Source of the DNA: Chara braunii
Taxonomy: Eukaryota; Streptophyta; Charophyceae; Charales; Characeae
Length of the DNA: 64,000 nt
Reading direction: 5' to 3'
NCBI GenBank assembly: GCA_003427395.1
Contig: BFEA01000085.1
Location: 2,571,296 to 2,635,295, forward strand
The notes beneath the pieces were generated by a model, which was not told the origin of the DNA, searched no databases, and saw nothing but the letters and a program-made list of their open reading frames with translations. The position numbers and the translations under genes were made by a program. Of this stretch, positions 1-10,692 are shown in pieces. Every line of letters begins with the position of its first letter. The first letter of the stretch is position 1.

Positions 1-186
1 GGGAACTGCACGATGGCAAGGGTAATCATGAACGACCACCCTTCGAACAAACGGCATAAGACGGTTAGACAACGAACGTCGGTCGACGAAAAGGTGGTGG
101 AAACCGGACACCATGAAACGCAGGTCTTCATCAACGAGATACATGAGGAGTTGTCCACGGTACAGACGAGAGGATCGACAACATAG
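1..186 (+). CDS. Unrecognised open frame running in from the window edge
   Basis: Frame 1 is open from base 1 to a TAG at 184-186 (61 codons), with a mixed, non-repetitive composition rich in charged residues and histidine. I recognise no domain. The start lies outside the window. The DNA just before and after the stop (TCGACAACATAGCCAC) resembles 30741-30757, which lies at the end of an LTR-like module, so this could be the edge of another repeat rather than the last exon of a gene. Coding status is a weak inference from the open frame only. Confidence 0.2.
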   Translation, partial: GNCTMARVIMNDHPSNKRHKTVRQRTSVDEKVVETGHHETQVFINEIHEELSTVQTRGSTT

Positions 187-1142
187 CCACGCTTTATGAC
201 GTTCTGGTGGGCGTACGAAGGACGCCTAGCAATATAATTTTCCAAGGCATCTGTTGTCCGGTGCAGAATACGTATATAGTGCATCGTGCACAGATAAGAC
301 AATGGAAACTGTCGACCGCAACAGCGAACATTGTTCAGAATGCAACAACACATCACGAAAAAAGAACGCAAGAAGCAAACGTCAAAGAAAAACCATTTTG
401 TTCCAAGCGACATATATAAGAAGCATACAGTTGTCTTTCCCATAACCGGTAATTATACAAAACAAACAATCATCAATAGCACATTGTTGTCTATTGTTCA
501 AAAAAACGTTCAGTCACTCCTTTTTGGACAACTGAATAAACAGACGAAGACCATGTCGAATATGCTATATCATAGAACCAAGAATCGCTTGCCCATGCTT
601 CATCCTGTAAAATAAAACGACACGATTTTCTAGTATATGTTACACAACAGAATCGAAACGAGGTAGAAAAAGAGAGAGACGCAGAGAAAAAGAAGGTGGG
701 CCCTGCCCATTTCCACTCTCCACTTTTCAAAAAGTCTTGCTTTCACGGTCTGGCAACCCCCTGATATTTTTCATGTATCTGGACGCAGCGGACAACATAT
801 AGTTGCTTGATGTTGCACTTGTCCAATGCACATGGTTCACAACACGTCCAAATGGGTGCAAATTGTTATGTACGATGTTAAGCTTCTCCACCTAGGCAGA
901 AGAAAAAAGGAAACAAAGAACTGCATGTTTTTTCGTTTACCCCCCCTCCAATGGCAGTTCATCTATATTTGACCTTCGCCCCCCCCCCCCCCTAAATACA
1001 GGATCTGATTTGGTGAGACATCTGACCGAGCTCACATGTAACAAAAAACAATGGCTTTCTTTGTGTCCCATCTGATTGTTGAGTATCCAGCACTATAGTT
1101 TCGGGACGTGCAGATTCCAAGAAGCTGCATTGTAGACTTGTA
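187..1142. other. No gene recognised
   Basis: Mixed-composition DNA with short overlapping frames that look random. A C homopolymer lies at 979-992. I see no repeat unit, RNA gene or conserved domain here. Confidence 0.4.
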
Positions 1143-1826
1143 GCTCTGCAAACTGCATTTTGTTCGTTGCGTTTTTTTCCCCAGAATACAAACTGCATTT
1201 TTCAGCCCGTCGGTTTTTCCCCCGTCAATTCAGATGCAACTCTCGCTAAATTCTGCCTACATCGAATTGACCATAGAGGTTCTTTTGCTAACTAGTAATC
1301 AGTATAATACGGATCAAAGTCGAGTCAAATGCGCCTGCCTGTAGTCATAATCGCAGGCAGGAAAGAGAAAAAGAAAGCCAATAAAAAAACAACCGACAAA
1401 GTCTATGCTACACAACCTCCACCGTCCACATAGGAAGAAGCTAACAATACAAAGGCACTGTTCCGCGCTCTCAGTATACGCCCTTTCTTAACATGGTCAA
1501 CGTGTTTGTGGCTCTGTGAGCTGCACTTTGTTCGTTTTTCCCCCTCACAGGATAAACTACGTTTTTTAATTCGTCTCTTTTTTCTCCGTCAATTAAGATG
1601 AAATCCCCGCTGAATTCCGCCCACAACAAATTAACCATAAAGGTTCTTTCAGCGACCGCTAATCAGCATACCACAGTTCAGAGTCAAGTCGAATGTGCCC
1701 ACATGTAGCCATATTTGCAGCGAAGAAAGGAAAGGAGGCCAAGAAGATAACAACTAACAAACCTATGGTACATAGTATTAACGTAAGGAGAAAATAACAA
1801 TATAAAGGCATTATACCTTTTCCTTT
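1143..1826. repeat. Diverged direct tandem duplication, unit about 360 bp
   Basis: 1143-1462 and 1507-1826 align along their length. Both carry, in the same order, GCAAACTGCATTTTGTTCG or its variant, a T/C tract, CCGTCAATTCAGATG or CCGTCAATTAAGATG, AATTGACCATAGAGGTTCTTT or its near copy, a GTCGAGTCAAATG-like word, and an AGGAAAGAGAAAAAG-like purine run. No frame is kept open in both copies, so this is a non-coding duplication. Confidence 0.75.
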
Positions 1827-2365
1827 GTAGTTGCCATTCGCCAACAGCGTCAACGCATGCGCCACCAACCGTCGAATGCTACATCATAGATAAGGACAAA
1901 AAAAAGACAAAAGGAAATAAAATAAAAAAGCCAATCTTTGTTCACCAACTCATTCACAGATAAACATGATGCTACTAAAAGACACACAGGCGCAGTCACG
2001 ATTTGATGTATCGGTACCGAATATTCGAAACGTTTCCAAAGGTTCAGCAGGATGGGAAAAGCGGCGGCTACATCAAAACAACACCCGGTGTGAAAAATTC
2101 CCGACCTTAAGGTTTATAATAATGAATTCTTTGACTCCCCCGCCCCCTTCCAAAAAAAAAACAACATCCGGTACTAACAGGCTGACCTGTACACGCACAC
2201 TACGAAACAGACCACGAGCTGGACTCTCGACGACATCAGAAATACCAATAATGTTAGCCACTAGGACAAAATAGAGAGAGATGCAATAATACAGGCCAAT
2301 AGCCGCACTCACGAGCGGGATGAGAGAAGAGACGCCAACTGTAGACCATTCATTCATTGGGGTTT

Positions 2366-2368
<3 letters not shown>
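1827..2368. other. No gene recognised
   Basis: Nothing identifiable. A 102-codon frame (1966-2274) has no homologous copy, no domain and a low-complexity proline/lysine stretch, so I did not call it. Confidence 0.35.

Positions 2369-2418
<50 letters not shown>
2369..2418. repeat. (AG)25 microsatellite
   Basis: Uninterrupted AG dinucleotides. Confidence 0.98.
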
Positions 2419-2419
<1 letters not shown>

Positions 2420-2870
2420 ACCAACTGACCCGCCAGGGTCCCGGGTGGCCAGCCCGTACGAGGACCGGGAATGATCCCAGGCCCCCCCCCCAAAAAAAAA
2501 CTCCAAAAATTCCACCAAAAAAACTACGTTAGGCAGAAAAATAAACTGAACAACTTTTGCCTCAGGGTCACATCAACATTCTTCATCAAATTTAGAATAA
2601 CGATTAAAAATCAACAATACATTTTTAATTTTTATTTCTTCAGCCGGGCAGCCGACCAGGTGTGTAAATAATCCTTCATCCCCGGAAATACAATTGCGAA
2701 GTCGAGGGTCATGCAGCTAACGATGACCGCTGCCACGACAATCGGACCTCTGGCAGACTCCCGCCATTTTTTAGGACGAGACATAAGAAAGGTGTTCGGA
2801 GAGGAATCGCCCGAATTCATTTTCGATAATTTATCCCTTCCCCCTCTCTTACTTCTCTTCTCTCTCTCTT

Positions 2871-2948
<78 letters not shown>

Positions 2949-3249
2949 CCCCCTTGCGCCAGCAATTTCTCTTCTTTCCTTCTCTACTATCTCCAAAATC
3001 CAGAAGAACCGCTCGAAATTCCTGTCAATCGCTTTCTTCTGCCTTACTCCACTTGTTAATGATCTTCTCCCATCTCTCCCCTCTGATCTTCTCCTTCGCC
3101 GACGATTTCTGTTATTTCCTTCTTCCTCGAGATTTTCCCGCCAAAATCTCTGCCTCGAGGACAGATCTTCCAGCTCATAGGGGTCTGATTATAAGAATGG
3201 CGGGAGAATTTTCAGCATATCAGTTCTAACAACTGCGCGACAGACAGAA
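2419..3249. repeat. Non-coding DNA around a (CT)n microsatellite
   Basis: A CT tract spans about 2861-2945 (perfect from about 2877). It makes a Ser/Leu low-complexity frame at 2711-3229 that is not credible as a protein. The remainder shows no recognisable feature. Confidence 0.85.
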
Positions 3250-3375
3250 CACTGCAATTGCCCGCCAAAAAGCAGCACTGAATTTGCACGCCAAAAAGAA
3301 GAGTGAAAAAGCGCGCCGAAGAAAACACCGAAAGAGCGCGCCAAAAAGAAAAGCAAAAAACCGCGTCAGAAAGAC
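3250..3375. repeat. Degenerate tandem repeat, unit about 25 bp
   Basis: Four to five successive units start with CGCCAAAAAGAAGAG-like DNA (about 3263, 3290, 3316, 3340 and a weaker one at 3364). Translation would be Lys/Arg-rich repeats. It is a minisatellite-like array. Confidence 0.7.
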
Positions 3376-4140
3376 CGCTGCGTGGACTGAAAACAGGGCA
3401 CGTGGCGTGAACCTGCACAGCGAGGAAAGGATCGAACACAGGATCGGAAGCCTTGGGTTATGCAAAATATAATTATAATAAATTAGGAATCTAGCAACTC
3501 GATACACGACGATATCATGACATCTCACGAAGGAAGAGAGGTGATTGATTGATTGATTGATTGGAAACAACGGAGAGAGCGAAAAAAGAGGGAAGCAAAC
3601 GAACAGAAGGAAAGAATGAAATGAGCAGAACAGCAAAAGGATGAGGAGAACAAAAAAAGTGAATAAACACAAGCTTCAGAGGCAATCGGGGGGAATATAA
3701 ACACAAGGTTTTAAACAGAAGGAGGACACAAAATTGATTCGAAAAATGATAAGACAGGCGAAAAAAAAGGAAAAAAACTAGGATGACGTGGGGTCAGTTT
3801 GATCCATAGATCGTCAATTGGAAACGAACCGAGAGAAAAAACGCAGGGGAAAACGAAGGGAGAGAAGAACGGGGGGGAAAGATTATGTACCATTCAAAGG
3901 CAGATGACTCAACTACTCGTATATAAGCTACGTCAAAAACAGATAAATATTATAAACAATGTTAATTAACGAATAACCAGGGCAGACCACAAAATTAAAT
4001 GACACACCTCTTTGCTCGACATCCCGCCAAATCAAAAGGTTGATCACGTATCCATCATATTGCGCAAAATATGCCACCAAAGGAACTCTCACTGCTCAAA
4101 CGAGACTGACAGAACGATGCTCTCGACTCCTTTCCGATCC
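3376..4140. other. A-rich non-coding DNA with a GATT tetranucleotide run
   Basis: A GATT/TTGA run lies at 3541-3563, followed by purine-rich DNA to about 3890. No gene or repeat family is recognised. Confidence 0.5.
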
Positions 4141-4385
4141 CAATGGAGAATGCAACTCCAAGTAGCAATCACTTCCTTTACCCCCCACATCCGCTCTTTT
4201 CTCTCTCTCTCTCTCTCTCTTTTTTTTTTTTTTTTTTTTTTTTCTCTCTCTCTCTCTCTCTGTGTCAGAAAGCAGCTCCAAGTAGCAATCACTTCGATTA
4301 TCCACCTCCGCCAAAGTAAACCCTTCTCTCTCTCTCTCTCTTTCTCTGTGTGTGTGTGTATGTGTGTGTGTGTGGGTGTGCGTTT
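4141..4385. repeat. Duplicated 120-bp block, each copy ending in a pyrimidine microsatellite
   Basis: CTCCAAGTAGCAATCACTTC occurs at about 4155 and 4275. Each copy is followed by a short spacer and then (CT)n. The first tract also contains T20 and more CT (4201-4261); the second runs into (TG)n at 4348-4378. The block and its microsatellite appear to have been duplicated together. Confidence 0.75.
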
Positions 4386-4796
4386 CTCGAATGGAAGGAA
4401 AACGAAGGTTGGAGGATGGATCGGAAGCAGAGGAACATAAACACGCAGAGGAAGGAGTGTCGTCGTGAACAATATCCTGAGCTTAGGAGAGCACGACGAT
4501 CAGTTGACTGTTCGATCAACAGACTACAAACAAATAGAGAGAGAGAGAGAGAGGGAGGGAGAGGGAGAGGGAAAGGGAGGAAGGAAGGAAAAAGGGAGGC
4601 CAATGGTTCAGAGGCGAATCACTCGTGCTTGACCTCCAAGGTAGCACAACCCATTATCTTGCCAACAATGCACTTCTTCACGTAGCTGAGAGAGGTAGAG
4701 GGATCAAGCAAAGCGAAGCGAGCGATCAACGATAGCTCATGGAGAACAAACCCGTATTCGTTTTTCTTTATTATCAATTTAGGTTAGGGCCACACA

Positions 4797-4843
<47 letters not shown>

Positions 4844-5090
4844 TCACTCTCTCACTCACTCACACATACACACACACACACACGCACTCCTCCCCGTCCT
4901 CTCCCCACCCGGTCAAGCTCGCCATTCTCAAAACAAAATGCGATAACCTGTTATGTCGAAGTGCCAGCGGTCATTAGGGACCATGCGGAATGGCAAGAAG
5001 GATCCTGCACCCTTATTTTGGATATTCTCCGTCACACGTTTTTTGAAGGACATATGACAACGTAGCTAAAGATCACGGTCCTTCATGATC
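4386..5090. repeat. Microsatellite-rich DNA: (GA)n and (CA)n
   Basis: GA/GGGA repeats lie at about 4536-4590. (CA)n lies at 4791-4842 and 4861-4883, separated by CACTCTCT variants. GCACCCTTATTTTGGATA at 5007-5024 resembles the centre of the fold-back elements at 7.1-7.4 kb, so a decayed relative may lie here. No gene recognised. Confidence 0.8.
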
Positions 5091-5929
5091 ATTGTCATCA
5101 CTGCAAGCAACATCAAATACGCCAGGGTTGAGTGAAAGAAGCACAGTTACAAAGACAAAAAAACAAAAAGATGCGTAACAGTCGTCTGATTATCGCCATC
5201 GCCCCTTGCATTCCTGAATAAGTGAAGAGACTTCTCAGGACTTCAAACCAAACGAAAGCCGAGGAAAAACAAACAAAAAAAAGAAAGCCGAGAGGAGATG
5301 ACAAGCGGTGACGTCATCTCCGAATAATACCGTCTGAAGTATACATAATATGAACCAAACATTACAGAAAAGGATGACAAACAAATCACCAGAGAACAAA
5401 AAACAGAAGTAGAAGAAAAGGAAAAAAAAAAAAGGGAAAAAAAAGTACAGAGAAAAATGACACAGACATATCGAGAACTCGTCCAGACAAAAAAAAAATA
5501 AAAAAATTGCGTAATCGTGTTATTAAACGGATCATTCAGGCGATGGTGCAATTACCTGCAACACTCGTAAAAAAGGGTAGCGGCAAAAAAAAAAAAGCAT
5601 TGGGGGGACGTAAAAAAGGGTAGCGGCACCAAAAGAAGAACATGGGGAGGAAGAAAAGGTGTGATGATCAGGACAAAATGGGAAAACCCCCTCCAGACAT
5701 GATGGAGAACGGCAGCAATAAGAACCCGGGCAACCGCCTTTCACATCAGTGCAAACGGGACACAACAAATAGCACTATAGCTGACACAATCACTCGACAA
5801 AATAACCGGAATATAGTAACCCAGATGATAAATGGAGCCAAAGATCACGTTGAGGACGATGGCGCTTGACACAAAAAAAAACACTCGTGACGAAACAATT
5901 CCCTGTTGTAATCTAACAAATAATCTACA
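5091..5929. other. Non-coding, A-rich; small duplication
   Basis: AAAAAAGGGTAGCGGCA is present twice, at about 5569 and 5611. Otherwise A-rich DNA with no conserved frame or recognised feature. Confidence 0.45.
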
Positions 5930-6156
5930 ATATATATCGTCACACTGTATATTGTCACACTATATATCGTCACATAAATATCAGAGCGCAAAAGCGAAAA
6001 CAAAGGAAAACAAATATCGTCACAAATATACATATACATTTCAACCGCCTGATGAGTCGGTGAACCTCCAACGAAACAGTCCGTCACAACCCCTCATTTC
6101 TTACCCTTTTGTCATTTTCTTCCAACAGATGATCGGACAATTTTAAATGACTACTA

Positions 6157-6226
<70 letters not shown>

Positions 6227-6311
6227 ACACAACGAAACAATATGTCACAGCCCCCCATTTTTTTTTTTGTCCCTTTCTTCCGATAGATCACCAAACAATT
6301 CTCAATGACTA

Positions 6312-6393
<82 letters not shown>

Positions 6394-6850
6394 GATACGC
6401 GCATATATATTGTCACAGGATATCAAAGCGCAAAAACGAAAAAAACATAAAGAAAACCAGAAAAATGAAGCATTTTTTATCTTCATATATATACGTATAT
6501 GTAATATATAATATGGTTCAGCCTCCTGATGAGTCGGTGAAACTCCGACGGAATAGTTTGTCACAGCCCCTCGTTTGGTATCCCCTTCTCCCTATCTGCC
6601 TACAGTTTACCGGAAGTTCCGTTCGACGATATATATATATAGTATACAATATATAAATGTACAAAATATATATATTTACCTGGCAGTTCTGTTTGACGAT
6701 ATATACAATATACAAATATAAATGTATATATCGTTACAAAGATATCAGAGCGGCAGTTTTGTTTGATGATATATATAATATTTTGTATATATGTATATAT
6801 CGTCACAAAGATATCAGAGCGCAAAAACGAAAAAAAAATAAAAAAAATAA
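5930..6850. repeat. Composite tandem repeat with embedded (CA)n tracts
   Basis: A module recurs about every 430 bp: TATCGTCACA plus ATATCAGAGCGCAAAAACG (5955, 6410, 6728, 6805); a hairpin block CTGATGAGTCGGTGAA (6049 and 6526); GTCACAGCCCCTCATTT-like DNA (6083, 6243, 6560); and an AATGACTAC word leading into (CA)n (6160-6222 and 6314-6390). The (CA)n tracts produce the long Val/Cys or Thr/His frames here, which are not genes. TATATA-rich DNA fills 6620-6800. Confidence 0.75.
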
Positions 6851-7093
6851 AAAAAACAAAAAAATCATTTTTATCTTCTTATCAGGAGTCGGGAAAACAT
6901 AATCGATTCCAAAACCCATAAGGTGAGCTGCGATCTCAACACAACCCAATCGAGAAAATTACAAACGTGAAAAAAATGCGACCGATAGTGAAAAACTATT
7001 GCGGCCAGCTTATACCCCACCAGAACGGGACACCATTCTCTGGCAGTTTTTCGATCACGATTCGTGAACAAATTGACCGGGGCGCAGGCAGGC
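6851..7093. other. Short unassigned stretch
   Basis: No repeat or gene identified between the composite repeat and the first fold-back element. Confidence 0.4.
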
Positions 7094-7202
7094 TACCGTC
7101 TTCCCCCGAACACAACGCACCCTTATTTTGGCCGTATCTGGCCGGAAATATAGCTTTTATTCATTCATTTTTAGGCTGCGTTATGTTCGGTGGAAGACGG
7201 TA
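7094..7202. mobile_element. Fold-back (MITE-like) element, copy 1
   Basis: Terminal inverted repeats: TACCGTCTTCCCCCGAACA at the left, and its near-exact reverse complement TGTTCGGTGGAAGACGGTA at the right. An AACGCA/TGCGTT pair extends the arms to about 26 bp. The roughly 55-bp centre carries TTATTTTGGCCGTATCTGGC. No transposase. The element is part of a direct repeat of about 193 bp that also includes about 85 bp of downstream DNA (ATATCCGACACATTTCTTGC), so element plus flank were duplicated together. Confidence 0.75.
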
Positions 7203-7287
7203 GGCCATCCCAAGTCCAGCCTTCTCGATATCCGACACATTTCTTGCTAGCGTAGTACTCGGGTGTTTCATGTAACCTCGATCAAGC

Positions 7288-7396
7288 CACCGTCTTCCCC
7301 CGAACACGACGCACCCTTATTTTGGTCGTATCTGGCCGGAAATATAGCTTTTATACATTCATTTTTTGGCTGCGTTATGTTCGGTGGAAGACGGTA
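7288..7396. mobile_element. Fold-back (MITE-like) element, copy 2
   Basis: Near-identical second copy with the same inverted ends (ACCGTCTTCCCCCGAACAC and GTTCGGTGGAAGACGGTA) and the same 3' flank, offset about 193 bp from copy 1. High identity between the copies suggests recent tandem duplication. A partial, diverged left end (ACTGTCTTCCACCGAATAC) is also seen at about 9234. Confidence 0.75.
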
Positions 7397-7479
7397 GGCC
7401 ATCCCAAGTCCGGCCTTCTGGATATCCGACACATCTCTTGCTAGCGTAGTACTCGGACGTTTCATGCAACCTCGATCAA

Positions 7480-8098
7480 GTTGCGTGAGAGCCACGAGTA
7501 CTACGCTAGCAAGAGATGTGTTGGATATCCAGGATATCTCTGATTAGGCTCTCGCTAAGATATCTCTGGTTAGGCTCTCTCGATCGAGGTTACAGGAAAC
7601 GCCCGAGTACTACGTTTGATGAGAGCCACCGTTTCATGAGAGCTATAATAAGTAATAGCAAGCCTAACGAGAGCCACGGTGTCGAGAGCAGGCGGCGAAA
7701 GCTTAATCAGAGCTATCCTAGCGATATCCTAATCAGAGTTATCCTGACGAGAAAGCTCTCTGGTGACGAGAGCTTCATCAGGAGCTATCGGGACGTTGCA
7801 AATGACAGGTAACTATGATGGCGAGATGCAATGTATAGGTAGGTATGATGGCGAGATGCAATGTATAGGTAGCTATGATGTCGAGATGCAATGTATAGGT
7901 AGTTATGATGGCGAGATGCAATGTATATAATATGGACCGGTAAGAGGGGGTGACCTGTAATGAAAGCCATCATGGCTGTTCCGGCAACAGAGGGACCAAA
8001 TAATGGATCCATTCATGAATGAGAGCTATCGCGGCGAGAGCTTAATCAGAGATATCGCTGTGAGAGCTTAATTAGAGCTATCCTGGCGAGAGTTCAAA
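7480..8098. repeat. Degenerate GAGAGCTATC repeats with a 4 x 30-bp perfect minisatellite
   Basis: Words of the type GCGAGAGCTTAATCAGAGC recur irregularly from 7480 to 8095 and again at 8305-8380. At 7806-7925 there are four near-identical 30-bp units beginning AGGTAACTATGATGGCGAGA; on the minus strand they translate to a repeated 10-residue peptide. 7921-8020 is also a diverged copy of 8388-8490 (GACCGGTAAGAGG, then ATGGATCCATTCAT). Confidence 0.75.
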
Positions 8099-8300
8099 CC
8101 ACCAGTACTCGGCCCACCTATCGGCCGCGGAAAAAAATAAAGAGTAGAAACGTTTCTAGTCGGATGAATTTGGACGCTCCTGTAGTGGCCCGTACATTTC
8201 CTAAAATCGTGGAGCCCGTACGTTTTCTAAAATAGTGGAGCCCGTACGTTTCCCAAAATAGTGGCGCATTAACGGGTACGACGCTAGGAAGTACTGGTGG
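8099..8300. mobile_element. Short non-autonomous terminal-inverted-repeat element
   Basis: Perfect 11-bp inverted ends: CCACCAGTACT at 8099-8109 and AGTACTGGTGG at 8290-8300. Flanks TTCAAA (left) and TTAAAC (right) may be a decayed target duplication. Inside are a palindrome (TAGAAACGTTTCTA) and three tandem 26-27-bp units of the type GGAGCCCGTACGTTTTCTAA at about 8185-8265. There is no coding capacity, so it would need a transposase in trans. Its left end (CCACCAGTACTCGGCCCACC) recurs in diverged form at 63669, so the family is dispersed. Confidence 0.7.
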
Positions 8301-8810
8301 TTAAACGAGAGCTATGGTAGCGAGAGCTTGATGAGAGCTACCGACACGTAGCCAATGAGAGGTAGCTAGCTATGGTGGCGAGAGCGTCAACGTATATATA
8401 GACCGGTAAGAGGCGGTGACCTATAATGAGAACAATCAAGGCGGTTCCGACAACAGAGTGACCAAGTAGTAATGGATCCATTCATCAGTCCAACGCGGGA
8501 CCGTGCCAAACGACGATCTGTTCAAGAGGAAGTTCAAGGTTACTCGGGAAATCGCCGAGGGACATAGGTTATAATCAGACCGACGATATAGAAGAGAAGA
8601 TTAGTATTAGCAAGGCTGCTGCTCAAAGGTGGGGGGAACACGCACAATGGATCGAGAAATGGTCCTCGTCCTCCAATTTATCAAGGTCCAGGCGTCGAAC
8701 CCTCGCGCTCCTGATTGAGATTTGTGATATGTGTCAACCACAATACATCGCCGAGATGAGTGATCTCGAACGATGATCACTTTTCTCTCTTCGATTCCAT
8801 CATCAATGTG
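8301..8810. other. Repeat-derived, no gene
   Basis: Continuation of the GAGAGCTATC repeat to about 8380, then the duplicate of 7921-8020. The rest is unassigned; a 69-codon minus frame at 8607-8816 has no supporting evidence. Confidence 0.4.
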
Positions 8811-9232
8811 TTGCACGAGAGTCGGCTCGGCTCAATTAAGGCCCATAACACCGTCTTCAGCACCCTGACGCAGACCGATAATGCCCAGGATTGTTTTGTT
8901 CCCCACGCCAGCCCAGTGAATGGACCGATGTAATCGTACTGTGTACTGCACGAGAGTCAGCTCGGCTCAATCAAGGCCCATAACACCGTCTTCAGCACCC
9001 TGACGTCGACCGCCCTGACGCAGACCGATAATGCCCAGGATTGTTCCCCACGCCAGCCCAGTGAATGGACCGATGTAATCNTACTGNGTATTGCACGAAA
9101 GTCAGCTCGGCTCAATCAAGGCCCATAACACCGTCTTCANCACCCTGNCGTCGACCGCCCTNACGCAGACCGATAATGCCCAGGATTGTTCCCCACGCCA
9201 GCCCAGTGAATGGACCGATGTTATCGTACTAC
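8811..9232. repeat. Three tandem units of about 136-146 bp, with assembly Ns
   Basis: Units begin at GCACGAGAGTCGGCTCGGCTC (about 8813, 8948, 9094) and share CATAACACCGTCTTCAGCAC, CAGACCGATAATGCCCAGGA and CCACGCCAGCCCAGTGAATG. Units 2 and 3 contain an extra GTCGACCGCCCTGACG. Ns at 9081, 9087, 9140, 9148 and 9162 all fall in this array, which points to consensus uncertainty from collapsed or mis-assembled copies. Confidence 0.9.
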
Positions 9233-10467
9233 TTACTGTCTTCCACCGAATACAATGTACAGTGATCCTAACCGTATGTGGCTCACCTTTTTGTCCAGAT
9301 GCAGCGAAAATGACCGTACGTTCTATTCCGGGAAACAAGGTAACAACGAAAGTTCTGCATTGCACAGTGAAGTGGATGGATTCATCACTCTTCCTCATGA
9401 TATCATAGTCCAATGTATAATCATCGACTGCGACAACGAGCAACATTCACGACGAACAACATTTGCCAATCACGAGAATGGATTGACAATTACACTCCTT
9501 TGAAAAAGTGAAGAACCGCTCCCGTGGTAACAACACCCTAGACCTCCCTCCAAAGATCGATGCTTCCTTAAAAAGCACTCGCTCTCCTTTGTAATAGATA
9601 TCAATCTATCTCAATATGGATGGATTGCTCGGTCCAAATCGAATCAATCAGACCAATTGGACGGAGGAAAGAATCTTAAGGGCAACTAAGGGAGGAAATA
9701 AGAACCTAGAAAGGCGAGAGCGACAACGAGAGAGAGCGAGAGCAAAAGGATAGGAGACAGGAGAGAGCGGAACAAACAGACAGGGAGAGAGAGACTAAAG
9801 AGAAAGAAAGAGGGAGAGAAAGAGAGAGAAAGAGGGAGAGAAAGACAGAGAAGAGAATGCGAGACCAAACGCAGAGACAACAACTAAACGGTCACGCAGC
9901 AGATTCATGACATCGCTTTGTAGGAAAGACATGCCACCTTGGCTCTGGACGTTTTTTTCCGGCCAAACAGTGACAACCTACCATTGTACACATACAACCC
10001 GTAGATCACCTTTCTCCTTTTCACCAAGTCGGCCTTATTTATCAAACAGCCCGTCTCCTTTCTATGTAAGTACGAATAAGATCGAGCCAAGACACCAATA
10101 CAGAATATGCCTTGTTCCAGTTTCGCTACACAACGAAGCAGTCCGGACTTCGCAATCTATGCACTCTACTAGAACGTTCGTACTAAAAAACTACTAGAAA
10201 CGAAGGACATTTTCAGTAATCGTCTTCATTAGCCCCAAAGACCACCACCTTAATGATCATACTCGACGAGGGAAAAATAGGTACGTACGACAAAGAGAGA
10301 GACAATGTTACAACAACATCTACGACATGCAAGAATGCCCTTCATTCTTAACGTGGTGAGCATAATGAAGAATTCGAAGCCGTGATCAGTTGAATGACGT
10401 AAGTACTCGCGTTAACCTACCTTTTTCAGTACCAGCACTCAAACCGACGATCGAAAAAGACACAATC

Positions 10468-10470
<3 letters not shown>
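9233..10470. other. Decayed fold-back end, GA-rich DNA, no gene
   Basis: 9233-9290 resembles the left end and centre of the 7.1-kb fold-back element; no matching right end found. 9705-9870 is degenerate (GA)n/(GAGAAA)n. The remaining DNA shows only short frames with no recognisable domain. Confidence 0.4.
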
Positions 10471-10528
<58 letters not shown>

Positions 10529-10541
10529 GATCGAGCGCCCG

Positions 10542-10579
<38 letters not shown>

Positions 10580-10590
10580 CTACCTCTCTC
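10471..10590. repeat. (TC)n, (TC)n and (TATC)n microsatellites
   Basis: TC tracts at 10469-10526 and 10541-10560, then TATC tetranucleotides at 10560-10582. Confidence 0.95.
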
Positions 10591-10692
10591 GCTCCGACCG
10601 CTGTAACGATCCATCAAGGCTAGGAGAAGAAGGATAAGCTCACATAATGTAGAGGCAACGAAAAACTAATAGTACGGAAGAGGGATCGACAT

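Noticed and set aside
6049-6091. Calling a hammerhead ribozyme as an RNA gene
   Set aside because: Helix I cannot be formed by the flanks, and the related copy at 39779 breaks the helix II/core geometry. Kept only as a finding to check.
6157-6564. 135-codon Cys/Val frame
   Set aside because: Product of two (CA)n tracts.
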